Both the position numbers and the translations under genes were made by a program. DNA of 64,000 nucleotides from Acanthosepion lycidas (Eukaryota; Mollusca; Cephalopoda; Sepiida; Sepiidae), in the NCBI GenBank assembly GCA_963932145.1, contig OZ010574.1, positions 58,173,232 to 58,237,231 on the forward strand, read 5' to 3'. Shown piece by piece: positions 10,861 through 20,782 of this stretch; positions within the stretch are counted from its first letter, which is position 1; each line of letters begins with the position of its first letter. The notes under the pieces are model-generated. The model was not told the origin of the DNA. It saw only the letters and a program-made list of their open reading frames with translations, and made no database searches.

Positions 10861-11756
10861 ATATCTCTAATATGATTGGAAAGACAACTCAAACCTCTAG
10901 AGCAAAAACTTAAGAAATCTTCAACATAAAATCATTAACTCTTTGAAATCATGAAGATTATGTTCAGCTTCTCCACCCTTGCACTCCTGCAGATATTATT
11001 ACTGTAACTTTGATATCATGAAGACTTGAACATCTTCTGTAGAGGTCAGTTTCGGACTTGACACAATCAAATTTAAAATATATTGTTTGTTTTTTTTTTG
11101 TTTTTTTCTCTCCTTTGCCTATAATCCAAATTTTGGTCATATTTCTTCCTAAACTATTTTTGAAACATTTTTATGATCTATCAGTTCACTGATGGACCTA
11201 GAAAGAATACCACTTCACCTACCCCATTTTATAATCAGCCCTGATTATCCATATGCATTAAATGCTCTCATTTGTTTTATTGCTTTCGTTATGATGAGTT
11301 TCTTCTTGTTCATTACTAGTTACTCTATTACATAATCCATTATTTTAATCAACATTTCCAGTTCCTTTTGTTTTTATAAATAGTTTTCAATCATCATGTT
11401 TGCTAATCAGTGAATTGGTATATAGTATTTCAAGATTAGATTTAGTGATATTGTGACATAGATAAATAGTTATCTCAACGATCTTTCTTTTGATACTTAC
11501 CTTGGCTAAGGATTCTAAGGATTGGTCAAGTTCACTTTCCAGTTCTTTGTGGAGTTAGGCCATCTACCTGACCATTGTTTCATTAATCTTGATGATTTTA
11601 AAACAGGTAGATCATATTTTATTCTTTCTGCAATCTTTGAAAGTTTTTTATTTTATTTTAACAGAAATATCATTGTAAAGCAGGTAATTAGGATTACAGA
11701 ATACAATTCTGAAGCTATTCTGTTTCCAGATGTTCTCTGCTTTCAAAAGACTTATA
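10861..11756. other. No recognisable feature
   Basis: AT-rich sequence without a recognised repeat or gene. Confidence 0.5.
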
Positions 11757-12775
11757 TATCATTATTATTGTTGTTGTTGCTGTTGTTGCTGTTGTTGCTG
11801 CTGTTGTTGAAGAAGAAGGAGAGCAGCAGAACAACAAAGTGATTCAGAAGTACAACTATACAAAGCTCAATATAGTATAGCATGTATTCAAGGATACCCA
11901 TCTACTAGGGGGGCTAGCCAATCCCTATTGCAGACGCTTGCTCAGGAATATTGTGTTTATTCAACACCCATAGAGCCCTATGATGAGCAGGCCTTAGTTA
12001 CAGTTTCTGGGAAAGAGCATGTTATCTAGCATGATCAACAATTTGAACAAACTCCCAAGGTTTCCATCTACCCAATTTCACTCACAAGGCATGGGTCAGA
12101 CTGTGGTATGGTTTTCAGGCACTTTCCAAAGGTGCTGCACACTGGGGTCAACCTCTCCAGTTCGATAACATCAGGAAGTCTCCTTCCTGACAAATCAGCC
12201 ATGTTGAGATTCTAACCTGGGTCTCATCGTCAGGATGCCAACGCTCTAACCACTCGGCCATGTGTCCAGTATACTCATCATAACCAATAGTCTGATAAGG
12301 TTACACCACACACATTCAACACAGCCAAATTTATATAATATGGTAACAAGTTTTGATAAAAGCAACACATAACATTGCAGGTGTGGCCTATTTAGAAATA
12401 CCTTCAGGTCGGTTAACCCAGTTCGCTCAGACGGTCTCTGAGAGTGTTCTCAATTTTGTAGATGTGATTCTCAAGTCACCTTGGCTGCTTTGTCTTTCAA
12501 ACTTAAAAAAAAGAAACAGCCCTCTCAACGTTCAACAATGGTGCTCTCCAATTCTACTTCCCAGAAATAAAGATGTACACTGTGTCAATCGTTAAGGGGC
12601 ATACTTAACTGGTTATGGTCAGGTAAGAAGCAAGCAAATACAAGATATTTACTGTAGCCCACCTTAATTCACCAAGGTATAACATGTAAATGTTAAGACA
12701 TCCAATCAGTTAAGATCAGAAGCCATGAGAGCCATGTCTGATGTAGCATCAAGGGATATATTATTATTATTATTG
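11757..12775. repeat. Interspersed repeat R1, copy B, split by a SINE
   Basis: Flanked left by impure (TTG/CTG)n (11757-11820) and right by (ATT)n (12758-12775). Aligns with copy A at 4281-4697 and 5559-5650. Interrupted at 11880-12267 by a SINE. No reading frame is conserved between copies A and B. Confidence 0.7.
11880..12267 (-). repeat. tRNA-derived SINE with 6-bp target duplication
   Basis: On - the element starts GGACACATGGCCGAGTGG, and TGGCCGAGTGGTTAGAGCG is a textbook polymerase III A box of the Leu/Ser tRNA type. A B box follows as GGTTAGAATCTC. A tRNA-unrelated body follows (CTTCCTGATGTTATCGAACT, CACAGTCTGACCCATGCC). The sequence AGTATA occurs at both ends (11874-11879, 12268-12273). 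The paralogous R1 copy A lacks the 388-bp block, which supports retroposition into R1 copy B. Resembles octopus-type SINEs with tRNA heads, but I cannot assign a named family. Confidence 0.85.
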
Positions 12776-12789
12776 CCTAAATTATTCCT

Positions 12790-13256
12790 CTATTTACATT
12801 CCTCGGACTATCATCTTCATCTTTGTTGCCATATTTATCACAAAGTTTTGGCCGTTCTACACTCCAGCCTTCTTCAGGTAGTTGGGACATCGAACCGAAT
12901 CCTTTATTTTATTCGGCTGGAGTAGACTGTTCTAGTTCCATGTGCCATGCCTAATGGATGTCAGTTATCAATTATCTCCTGTTAATTCCCTTCACCGAGT
13001 TCTCCACTGCCTTAACTAGGTATTGAACTCAGGCTCTTTGGGTTCTCAAGGACACATGGCACAGTGGATAAAGGTGTTAGTTAGATCCAGTGACAGGACA
13101 GACATGTGGAACTAGAACAGTCTACCCCAGCAAGCAAAATATATGATTCAGTTTGACATTCCAACTACCTGAAGAAGGCCAGAGCATACAATGGCTGAAA
13201 CATTGTGATAAATATGGCAACAAAGATGAGGATGATAGTCTGATCAATGTAAATAG
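12790..13256. mobile_element. Foldback element FB-1 with 155-bp arms
   Basis: Left arm 12790-12944 and right arm 13102-13256 are inverted complements with scattered mismatches: CTATTTACATT...CATCTTTGTTGCCATATT on the left, AATATGGCAACAAAGATG...AATGTAAATAG on the right. The 157-bp centre includes ACACATGGCACAGTGGATAA, which resembles a tRNA A box. A second, shorter member is at 30684-30894. The right arm contains CCTGAAGAAGGCCAGAG ... TGGCTGAAACA, see the hammerhead-like finding. No transposase. Confidence 0.85.
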
Positions 13257-14183
13257 TGTACATAATACCTCATCTCAGAAATATAGACAGAAACTAAATT
13301 ATTACTGTTATTCCAGCTGTAATCATCATTACTGTAACATTATTTTTTTTGTTTTTACATCTTTGGTACTTCCTGGTGTAAATCTAATAAAAACCTGTTT
13401 TTTTCTGATATATAAATGTTGATCTGTTTGAAGATATTTTTTCCTCAAAAAAGAAAAAAAAATTACGGACATGCCTTAATTTCAACTTTAGCAAATAATT
13501 CTCTATACAAAGCTGCTATTTTGCTGTTATTATTTTTTCTTTCAAATTATTACTATTTTCTTACTGTTTTGAAGATTTACAAATATTATTTTATTACTAG
13601 TTCTCCCTTATTTTTTATCACTACACTGAGTCAATATAGTTTTCACCTGTTAAAGCAAACATCAGGAAAATCAGAAAGAGCTTGTTGTATGTGTAGTGAC
13701 CTTAAACATAATAACAGTAGCAGCCCTAAAATAAAATTCATATCAGCAGCAGCTCTCAAGCATAAAAACACATGAACCCTAAAGTAACTCTCTCTCTCTC
13801 TTCCAGGTTTTCCTCTTTTGAACTGGTGACATGAACTTTCCATGCTGAAGATAAAAGGGCTGTGAATGCTTCACACTAAATCACACCATACAGTAAGTTC
13901 CACTCGAATATATTCATGAAAATTTTTGTTGTGTATGCAATTTACTTGTAACAAAAGAAATTCTTGTTTAAAGATTTACTTTTGTTAATTTTGTTTTAAT
14001 AAATTTTATCTTGCATTGCAAATCAGTTGGTCAGTTATTTTATGCATCTACTCTTTTTCATCGCCATTATTTCATCTACTGATAAATGTTCCTGTAATAA
14101 ACTTTATACATTTAATTACTGAAGTAGCTAATCACTAAACATGTAATTAAACAAAGATGGCATAGAATTAACAAGGGTTGACA
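13257..14183. other. No recognisable feature
   Basis: AT-rich with poly(T) and poly(A) runs. Two overlapping open frames on + at 13153-13775 have low-complexity residue composition and no family resemblance. Confidence 0.5.
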
Positions 14184-14227
14184 AATTAAGAATACATTGA
14201 ACTAAACAGTTCAATGTATTCTTAATT
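14184..14227. repeat. Perfect 19-bp hairpin
   Basis: AATTAAGAATACATTGAAC at 14184-14202 is exactly complementary to 14209-14227, separated by TAAACA. No flanking duplication is visible. Possibly the remnant of a palindromic MITE. Confidence 0.85.
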
Positions 14228-14519
14228 GGTGATGCTTCTGTGACTGAAGTTGTTAGGGTGATATTCATGAAAGGAAGATTCTCAAATTGAGAAATACAAA
14301 TTCAAGTCTCAGTGAAAGCTATTTTTTTATCTCTGATTTTTGAATAAGTAATAATACCATGGAGGAAAACTAGTAACAGAATAGCAAGAATGAAAATGCT
14401 TCATTTAAAATATTTCTCAAATATTCTAAATGATTGTTATTATACGCTTGTTAAATGCTTTAGTTTCCTTCCTTTCAGCATACGGTTAGTTTTAGACTCA
14501 CTGGAGTGACATGGTGTAA

Positions 14520-14890
14520 TCGATTTCTATTTTTTCCTCAGATTAGGTCATTTGCAGTGGTGTGCACTAATATGAGTCTACTTTCGGGGTGTATGATGAA
14601 ATTTCTTTGGCCTTGAAAAATGTTGCATCATTCATTTTTGCATCAGATTTTTATCACACCCAGACACTATTGTCTTGACTGTCGATTAGTTGTCCTACGG
14701 CCATTGTCTGTGGTGGATATTACTCCAAGGAAACCTACAAAAATTGTAATGCTACACGAATACGTTAGCAAATCTTACCAGTGAGCAAATCAAAGTAATA
14801 TAGCCTGGCACAGAAACTCCTGATTTAAATCCAATTGAGAATCTGTGGTCAATCTGCAAGGAACTACTACTTCAGGGAATGGACCTATGA
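14520..14890 (+). pseudogene. Tc1-like transposase remnant
   Basis: At 14816-14850 the + strand encodes TPDLNPIENLWSICKELLL. This is the third catalytic block of Tc1-like transposases, in which the E of PIENLW is the last member of the DDE triad (family knowledge). Upstream in the same region, with frame changes, GVYDEISLALKN resembles the block before the second aspartate. Stops (for example TAG just before PGTETPD) show it is dead. Ends are not found. Confidence 0.7.
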
Positions 14891-15245
14891 AGTTCTATGT
14901 GCACTGGGCCATGTTTAATTGGAAAAATATGAAAATAATAACAGAATTATTCATTTTGTTTCAATTAATTTACATAAGAGTATATGTTTAAGATGCAGGA
15001 TTTTTTTTTTAATTAACTTTTGTTTAACTTATATTCTTGATGTTCTGTTATTCTTACCTTTTTAATAGGGAATCTCCTTTTTTGTATTTAAATTAACTTT
15101 GAAGCATGAATTCTTTGTGCTTCTCTGGGTGTGTTTCTTTTGATAGTTGAAAATAAGTGTTTCATATCACAATTCAGTCAAATTATTATTCCATATTTCA
15201 TTTTTATTTGTTAACATTTAAGAAATCGTTTTGCAGGTTTACATA
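14891..15245. other. No recognisable feature
   Basis: AT-rich, no repeat or gene recognised. Confidence 0.5.
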
Positions 15246-15621
15246 TTCAGTTATCATGTTACAAGAAGCTTTGCTGTTTTCTCGCTCAACAGAGCCCCAC
15301 ACATAATAATCAAGGGGATTTCAGTTTGGGGAGTTAAGTGGCCAGATATAAGAGAGGGTGTGGTCACAGAAATTGTCTGACAGCCATGACTGGGTTCTTC
15401 CACTTGTATGGTATGGTGCAGAATCCAGTTGCAAGACAGAGAGTCTTCCAGCAGCCACCCTCTTGACCCAGAGCAGCACTACCTCCTCAAAGCACTTGAT
15501 GTAGGCCTCTGTGTTGAGACGGTGGCCAACTGACCTTACTATATTGTGCAGTTGGCAAAATCAAAAACAAACAAGTATGCATGAAATTAAAAATATAAAA
15601 TTGCAACAATCTATCCATCAC

Positions 15622-15627
<6 letters not shown>
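15246..15627 (-). pseudogene. Mariner maT-like element, copy 3, internally deleted
   Basis: On - it retains the catalytic core of copy 1: a block equivalent to EAYIKCFEEVVLLWVKRVAA, then the aspartate block, then the SPXXNPLDYYV block. It then jumps directly to the 5' non-coding part (GTAAGGTCAGTTGGCCACC) and to the decayed terminus AAAGTGTGATGGATAG. Compared with copy 1 the left half is cut short, within the equivalent of KTPCNSKN. It runs into a TA array at 15626. Confidence 0.75.

Positions 15628-15680
<53 letters not shown>
15626..15680. repeat. (TA)n microsatellite
   Basis: Uninterrupted TA repeat that begins at the terminus of maT copy 3. Confidence 0.95.
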
Positions 15681-15682
<2 letters not shown>

Positions 15683-16078
15683 AAGAAAACCTTAAATATT
15701 CATTTTGATTATATTTATTTTGTGAATATTGAAATATTCATCTTTTCAGATTAAAATCTCCTTAATAAATGGAGACAGTACACTGGGAGGATATGTTAGA
15801 TAGATAGTGGGGAGGGAAAGCAAGACAGAAAAGATGAGATTGAGACAGTGGGGTTATGAAAAGAAAGGGTTAATGAAGTAATGGCTGGGTAGTAGTAAGC
15901 TTAAACCAGTTGACCCAGCCAAGAATTTTGCTTTAATTTTGGAACTTTATATAGTGGGTTATACCACAAATTGACCAACGTGGCCTACTGTTTTAGGCAG
16001 GACAAACCAACTTAATTCCAAATTAGTTAGTCTAATGAAAGAGTCCTTAATAGAAATATATATATATATATCTAAGAC

Positions 16079-16212
16079 AAAGTAGAAAATCTAGAAACGA
16101 TGCATTTCACTGAGAGTATCTGCTCCCTTTTGGCTTCTTCATGTTAACCTGAAGAAGCCAAAGAGAGCAGACGCTCTCGGCAAAACGTGTCGTTTATATA
16201 TTTTCTACATTG
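16079..16212. repeat. Inverted-repeat element with hammerhead-like core
   Basis: About 62-bp arms: AAGTAGAAAATCTAGAAACG...TTGGCTTCTTCA, centre TGTTAACC, then TGAAGAAGCCAAAGAGAGCA...ATATTTTCTACATT. On + the right arm reads CCTGAAGAAGCC - hairpin - GGCAAAACGTGTCG. A TA run lies just upstream (16058-16072). Confidence 0.75.
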
Positions 16213-17805
16213 CCTCATTAACTTTACTTTTGGTTTGGGTACTATATACAACCCATAAATACGAACAAACAAACACACACACACACACACATGCCACATA
16301 CATACTGACAGCCGAAAATGCTTGAACAATTTTCTGATGTATCTAATATTTACATTTGTGCCAATATTCTTCATTATTCTAAATGGCATATTTTCTGCAT
16401 CTTTTTAGTTGTCTTTCTACTACTTCACTGATTTTATTTATTTATGGGACAACCTTTTTGCCAAACTTTCTTATCTTTAAGTTTTGTCTCACAAGTTTTC
16501 TATCAGGTGAAGGCTTCTGGTTCAGCTATAACCTTCCATTAAGTCAACAGTTTCTGAAAATAAATCGTTTGGTTCTCTGGAAGAAGTTCATATTAAGAAG
16601 CTCTTTTCCACTTTAAATATATGCATAATAATACAATATGTACTTAAAATAATGTACTTTAATTATAGAGGTCATTATCTAGCATTATGAGCAGGGTGTG
16701 GTCCAAATTAAAAAATTTATATTCGGTTGGTTACCAATGTCTTGGCGAGAAATTTGGTCGTTTTCTGTAAGTGTAGGCATGTTTCACTTAAACGATCTGA
16801 TATGTAGAATTGAATTTTATCAGCATAATCTTTATGTTATTAGTAAGAAGAAAAAATTTTGAAAATTCTAATATAAAATTATTTGTTTTCACTCTAAAGC
16901 CAAAGTGGGATGAAACAATGTACATTAGAAAATATTTACCGCCCATCAAAAAAAAAAAAAAAAAAAAATTCTTTTTAAATCTACCGAAAATCTAATAATT
17001 ATTTCATCGTATTTTTCAGTACTTATTCACTTAAGGAAGATTCTGCTTATAAAATGGCTATTTTTAAAAAAAAGTTTTTATGGACATAATGTTTTTTAAG
17101 TTAATCAAATATACGTTATTTAATTTTACGAAATCTCAATTAAATATCTTTTGGACTTAGGAGAAATTAAGTCAGCTGAAAATTTAATTAAAATTTTAAC
17201 CGGAAAGGTAGAAAAATGCTTACTTCAGAACAAGGATTCCAGAACTTATTCACCAGATTGAAACAATTGATGAAGTCCTGATATACACCTACGTCCGAAT
17301 TGCTAGGTTTGACTGCGATCAAAGAGGACTTTCCGGTTACCTGCTAAAATCGATATTGACTCCATCACAAAGAAGCAATCTGACAAAAATGTCGCGCTCT
17401 CTTTTTTATCATCAGCATATAAACCTTTATATTTAAGATAACGTCTACCAAACAAGATTTACAAACACAAAAATGCAGGTTGTCGACAAATAACGGCATC
17501 CTCCCCAAAAACATACTGCGTACAAAATATGCTAGAAAATGGTTGAAACAAAAGATTCACATGATCACTAGAAATCCTGGTGCATCTCCTACACACAGCA
17601 AATACTGATGCCGAAGCACAGAAAATAAAAAAAATATGTCTGGCCCTTTTAAAATTATATCTCGGGTATCAGTCATTCAAACTAGCTAACTAGACATTCA
17701 TTTTTAATGGTATTGCAAGCTGAAGAAACATGTCTGAGACCATAACCTCAATGGGTTGAGGATTAGGATTATCCTGTCCGTGTACTAGCTACCTAAAGAA
17801 ATGAT

Positions 17806-17807
<2 letters not shown>
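16213..17807. other. Mostly unannotated; (CA)n and a possible small MITE
   Basis: A CA run is at 16270-16291 and a 19-bp poly(A) run near 16950. TAACCGGAAAG (17198-17208) and its perfect complement CTTTCCGGTTA (17328-17338) bracket 141 bp, which could be a small terminal-inverted-repeat element; no convincing target duplication is seen. No gene recognised. Confidence 0.35.

Positions 17808-17870
<63 letters not shown>
17808..17870. repeat. (TA)n microsatellite
   Basis: Uninterrupted TA repeat abutting the repeat that starts at 17885. Confidence 0.95.
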
Positions 17871-17872
<2 letters not shown>

Positions 17873-17884
17873 CCTTTATATCAT

Positions 17885-18648
17885 ATACTAGCAGCATGAC
17901 CCGGCATTGTCCGTGCTTGATTCAAAAATAGTACAACTCATACAGCAATCGCTATCACTTGACTTAAAATATTTTTGCCCTTCCTTGCCTTTAAAGGAGT
18001 GCCCTTTGCCGTGCTGATGTTGCTACATGCCTTACTTCTTGCCTATCTCACACTGCGAATTTTTTCTAAGCTCTATACTAAACATTAAATGTGTTATGAA
18101 AAAAGAACTAAACAAAGTGAACACAAAACAATCAGCTTTAAAAAAGGACTCGTAATTGGAAAAACCGAATGAAAAAAGAATGTTAACAACAAATACTTTT
18201 CACACCCAACCCAGTTCTGCGGAATCAGAATCAACGTTGAGTTTAAGCAAGTGAATGAGCCAATTGCAGTAAAGTGTCATGCAGATTTAAATTTTTCCCA
18301 CTTGTGACGAATGCAGCTGTCGATTTTTGTATGCTAGTTAACATTCGTGTCAGTCAGCTGTTGGCTCTCACGCTGGCCAAAAGAATCTTCCTGGCTATTC
18401 GTGGCAGCCAGCTATAGGCTCTCACTCTGTACAGTAGAAAATGACCGCAAACTACATGAAAACTGTCGTAGAAGCATGAAAAAATTGATTATTTCCATTA
18501 TCGATGGGAGTTGGGAAATGCAAAGTTGGTCTTGGCTTTCCCACTAACTTGGAGCATGTGCATGTAAATTTTGGTGCAAATCCGTCGAAAATTGCAACCG
18601 TGCATTCGTTACACACACACATCCTGCCTTTTATAGATAGAGATGTAT
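17885..18648 (+). repeat. Interspersed repeat with RTE/SINE-like ends
   Basis: Starts CTAGCAGCATGACCCGGCAT and ends CATTCGTTACACACACACAT ... TTTTATAGATAGAGATG. The combination of a CCCGGC-NTTG start and a TTATAGATAGAGAT end is typical of RTE-type non-LTR 3' ends and their non-autonomous relatives in many invertebrates (recalled pattern, not searched). A shorter stretch with a similar tail (ACTTTATATATAAGAT) lies at 26200-26405. No reverse transcriptase motif inside. Confidence 0.45.
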
Positions 18649-18756
18649 ATTATATATTGTGCCTTTATACCATATATGTATATTATATATTATGCCTTTA
18701 TACCATATATATATTATATATTATGCCTTTATATCATATATATATTATAGATTATG

Positions 18757-18802
<46 letters not shown>

Positions 18803-18805
18803 GCC
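18645..18805. repeat. AT-rich tandem array (TATGCCTTTATACCATATAT)
   Basis: Four or five copies of a unit containing TATGCCTTTATA separated by TA runs, ending in a pure (TA)n (18757-18799). Open frames across it are composition artefacts. Confidence 0.85.
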
Positions 18806-18889
18806 TTTACATTCCTTGAGGAACATAGGGCCGTAAGATATCATTGCAGTTCCTATAACCGAAAAAAATATCTTGAATATCTTTGAATT

Positions 18890-19085
18890 ATCCTTGACCA
18901 GTTGCTATGCAAGTCTATAGAACCCGGTCTGTACTGCTATTTACCCATAGCTTGTCGGGGAGAGAAGAGGTTTCATACCTTTCCCAAGAGTATTAGCACT
19001 ATTATGTAATGGATTCCACTGGAATTCGAACTCTGCTCTCTGATTCCTCAATCAGAACCGCTATCCATTACTCACTATGCATCTT
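18890..19085 (-). repeat. SINE family A copy
   Basis: Contains TATAGAACCCGGTCTGTACT, TTCATACCTTTCCCAAGAG, TGGAATTCGAACTCTGCTCT and GATTCCTCAATCAGAACCGC. On - the last parts give GAGTTCGAATTC (tRNA B box) preceded by the A-box region. Truncated at the distal end. Confidence 0.75.
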
Positions 19086-19485
19086 GAATGTTATTATAGC
19101 TGCCCTTAAATGTGCGGAAGAAGTCAACTGTCAGTGGTGTCATGTGAATGACATGCTTAGCCTGTGTCACCTTCTCTGTCTCTGTCATTCATCTGGACCA
19201 TTCCATCATAACTGTCAAGACATGAAGCACATCACTTAATTTCTAAGGTATTCAATATTTTATTGTAATACCAGAATATTGGTTTAAATTTTAAGAGTTT
19301 TTTGTTTACATTCCAGTGACATTTCCTTCTTATTCAAGACACTGAAAAAAACACAGCAGTCATTGACTTTTTGTTGCATCTTAAGGAATTTAAAGTTTCA
19401 GTAGGTATTCAATAGTTTCAAGCATCTAAGTTTCTTACTGAGTATTCGCTTATACTTTACTTCATTGTTATATTCTTAAATCATT
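19086..19485. other. No recognisable feature
   Basis: No repeat copy or gene recognised. Confidence 0.5.
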
Positions 19486-19990
19486 TCACTACAAGCAAGG
19501 CAATAAAGCCACAAAGACACAAGGGGTTATTGAGTGTGAAAGAATAAGAAAAAGCAAAACCGTATTAAGGAGCGAGAACAACACAAGAGTAATAAAAAAG
19601 ACGGTAGATAATGATGACATTGCATTTAAATTTTTGAAGAGCAAAGTTGGCTGAAAAGCAAGCAGCCGGAAGAGAGATCTATGGTCTAGCCATTTCAACT
19701 ACAAAATGATGAGACCTAACTGCCAATCTAGTACTGCACTTAAATTAATAAAATCTAGGTACCATAGAGGAGAGTTCATCAGAACATTTACCATGAAAGT
19801 ATTTATAGAAAAGTCATGGTGGTGGTGGGAAAGTGACTGAAGCCGAGATGCCATGTCAGAACCAATAATATTTCAGATTCTTCTTTGGATTTTATCAAGA
19901 ATCTCTAAATACATAGCAGAAGCACAAGACCATATTTGGCAGCAATATTCAAAGCATAGAAGAATGATAGACTTTTAAATATGTAAGATA
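19486..19990 (-). pseudogene. L2/CR1-like LINE, 3' end of RT ORF, copy 1
   Basis: Read on -, starting near 19960: LEYCCQIWSCASAMYLEILD, then a stop, then ASRLQSLSHHHHDFSI, and further on SLFRLLAFQPTLLFKNLNAM. In the family these correspond to the C-terminal domain of a Jockey/L2/CR1-type reverse transcriptase (LEY-C-HIWSGA; LDSLEHRR-VASLCLFY-YY; LWNSLP; FK--VNRHL). The 3' part ends at the low-complexity KNLNAM segment and CACAAGGGGTT. Riddled with stops. Three further copies at 42488, 50338 and 60366 all share this orientation. Confidence 0.75.
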
Positions 19991-20302
19991 CGTCTGGAGA
20001 AAAAAATTGTTATAGTAATATGAAGCAAATATGTTTCATTGGTAGCATTAATAAATATTAGAATCTATCATTTAAAAATATAAAAAACATAAAACATCTT
20101 GTATTTTTTTTTTTTTTTTTTTTTGTACGTTTGTTCTTTTTTTTCCAACAGTACAATAGTATTGTTGAATTGGTAGCCCCGAGAAACCAGAATGGAAATT
20201 TAAGGAGTATTTTATAATGTCTAATGGAGCTGAACATTATTTGTATGTTTACATGCATTTAAACTGATCAAATTTTATTTCAGAGAACAATAGAATTAAA
20301 TT

Positions 20303-20740
20303 TTGTTCGCTAACATGGAAGTACCCAAGAATCATTTGAGGCACATAATGCTTTATGAGTTCAAGAAAGGAAACTCAGCAGACGAAGCGGCTAGAAACAT
20401 TCACTCAGTTTATAGAGAGGAATGTGTGAATGAAAGAACTTGCAGAAAATGGTTTGCAAAATTCAGAGATGGAGATTTCACCCTTGAAGATGAAGATCGA
20501 ACCGGACATCCAGTTGAGTTTGATGAAAAGCTTCTTGAAGCAGCCCTTGAAGATAATCCTGCTTTATCAGTTGAGGAATTGGCAGTGGTTCTCAGTTCAA
20601 ACCATACAACTGTTCATCGTCATCTTCAACAACTTGGAAAAGTTCCTAAACTTGGAAAATGGTTGCTTCATGAATTGTCTGCTAAACGTAATGCGGAGAA
20701 TTGTGCTACGGCTGCTACTACACAGAGAGATATACCAAAC
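20303..20740 (+). pseudogene. Mariner (SETMAR/Hsmar1-type) transposase, N-terminal half, frameshifted
   Basis: From ATG at 20315 the frame reads MEVPKNHLRHIMLYEFKKGN..., then RNIHSVYREECVNERTCRKW, DEDRTGHPVEFDEKLLEAAL and SSNHTTVHRHLQQLGKVPKL, ending near HELSAKR. These are the two helix-turn-helix units and linker that bind the terminal repeats in Hsmar1-type mariners, about residues 1-125. Beyond HELSAKR the family-like sequence moves to the next frame (MRRIVLRLLLHREIYQT), so a one-base change near 20690 breaks the frame. The original frame runs on to a stop at 20747-20749. The catalytic domain is absent: homology stops near 20740, 40 bp before the LTR element. AATAAA lies at about 20766. 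No terminal repeats found. A domesticated DNA-binding protein is conceivable but the frameshift argues for a relic. Confidence 0.85.
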
Positions 20741-20782
20741 ATAGCATAGACAAAAATAGATAAAGAAATAAAGTTGACGGAT

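Noticed and set aside
20277-20300. Possible splice acceptor (ATTTCAG) before the mariner fragment as evidence of a host exon
   Set aside because: The polypyrimidine tract is weak and interrupted, and the coding sequence is frameshifted downstream; kept only as a point in the finding.
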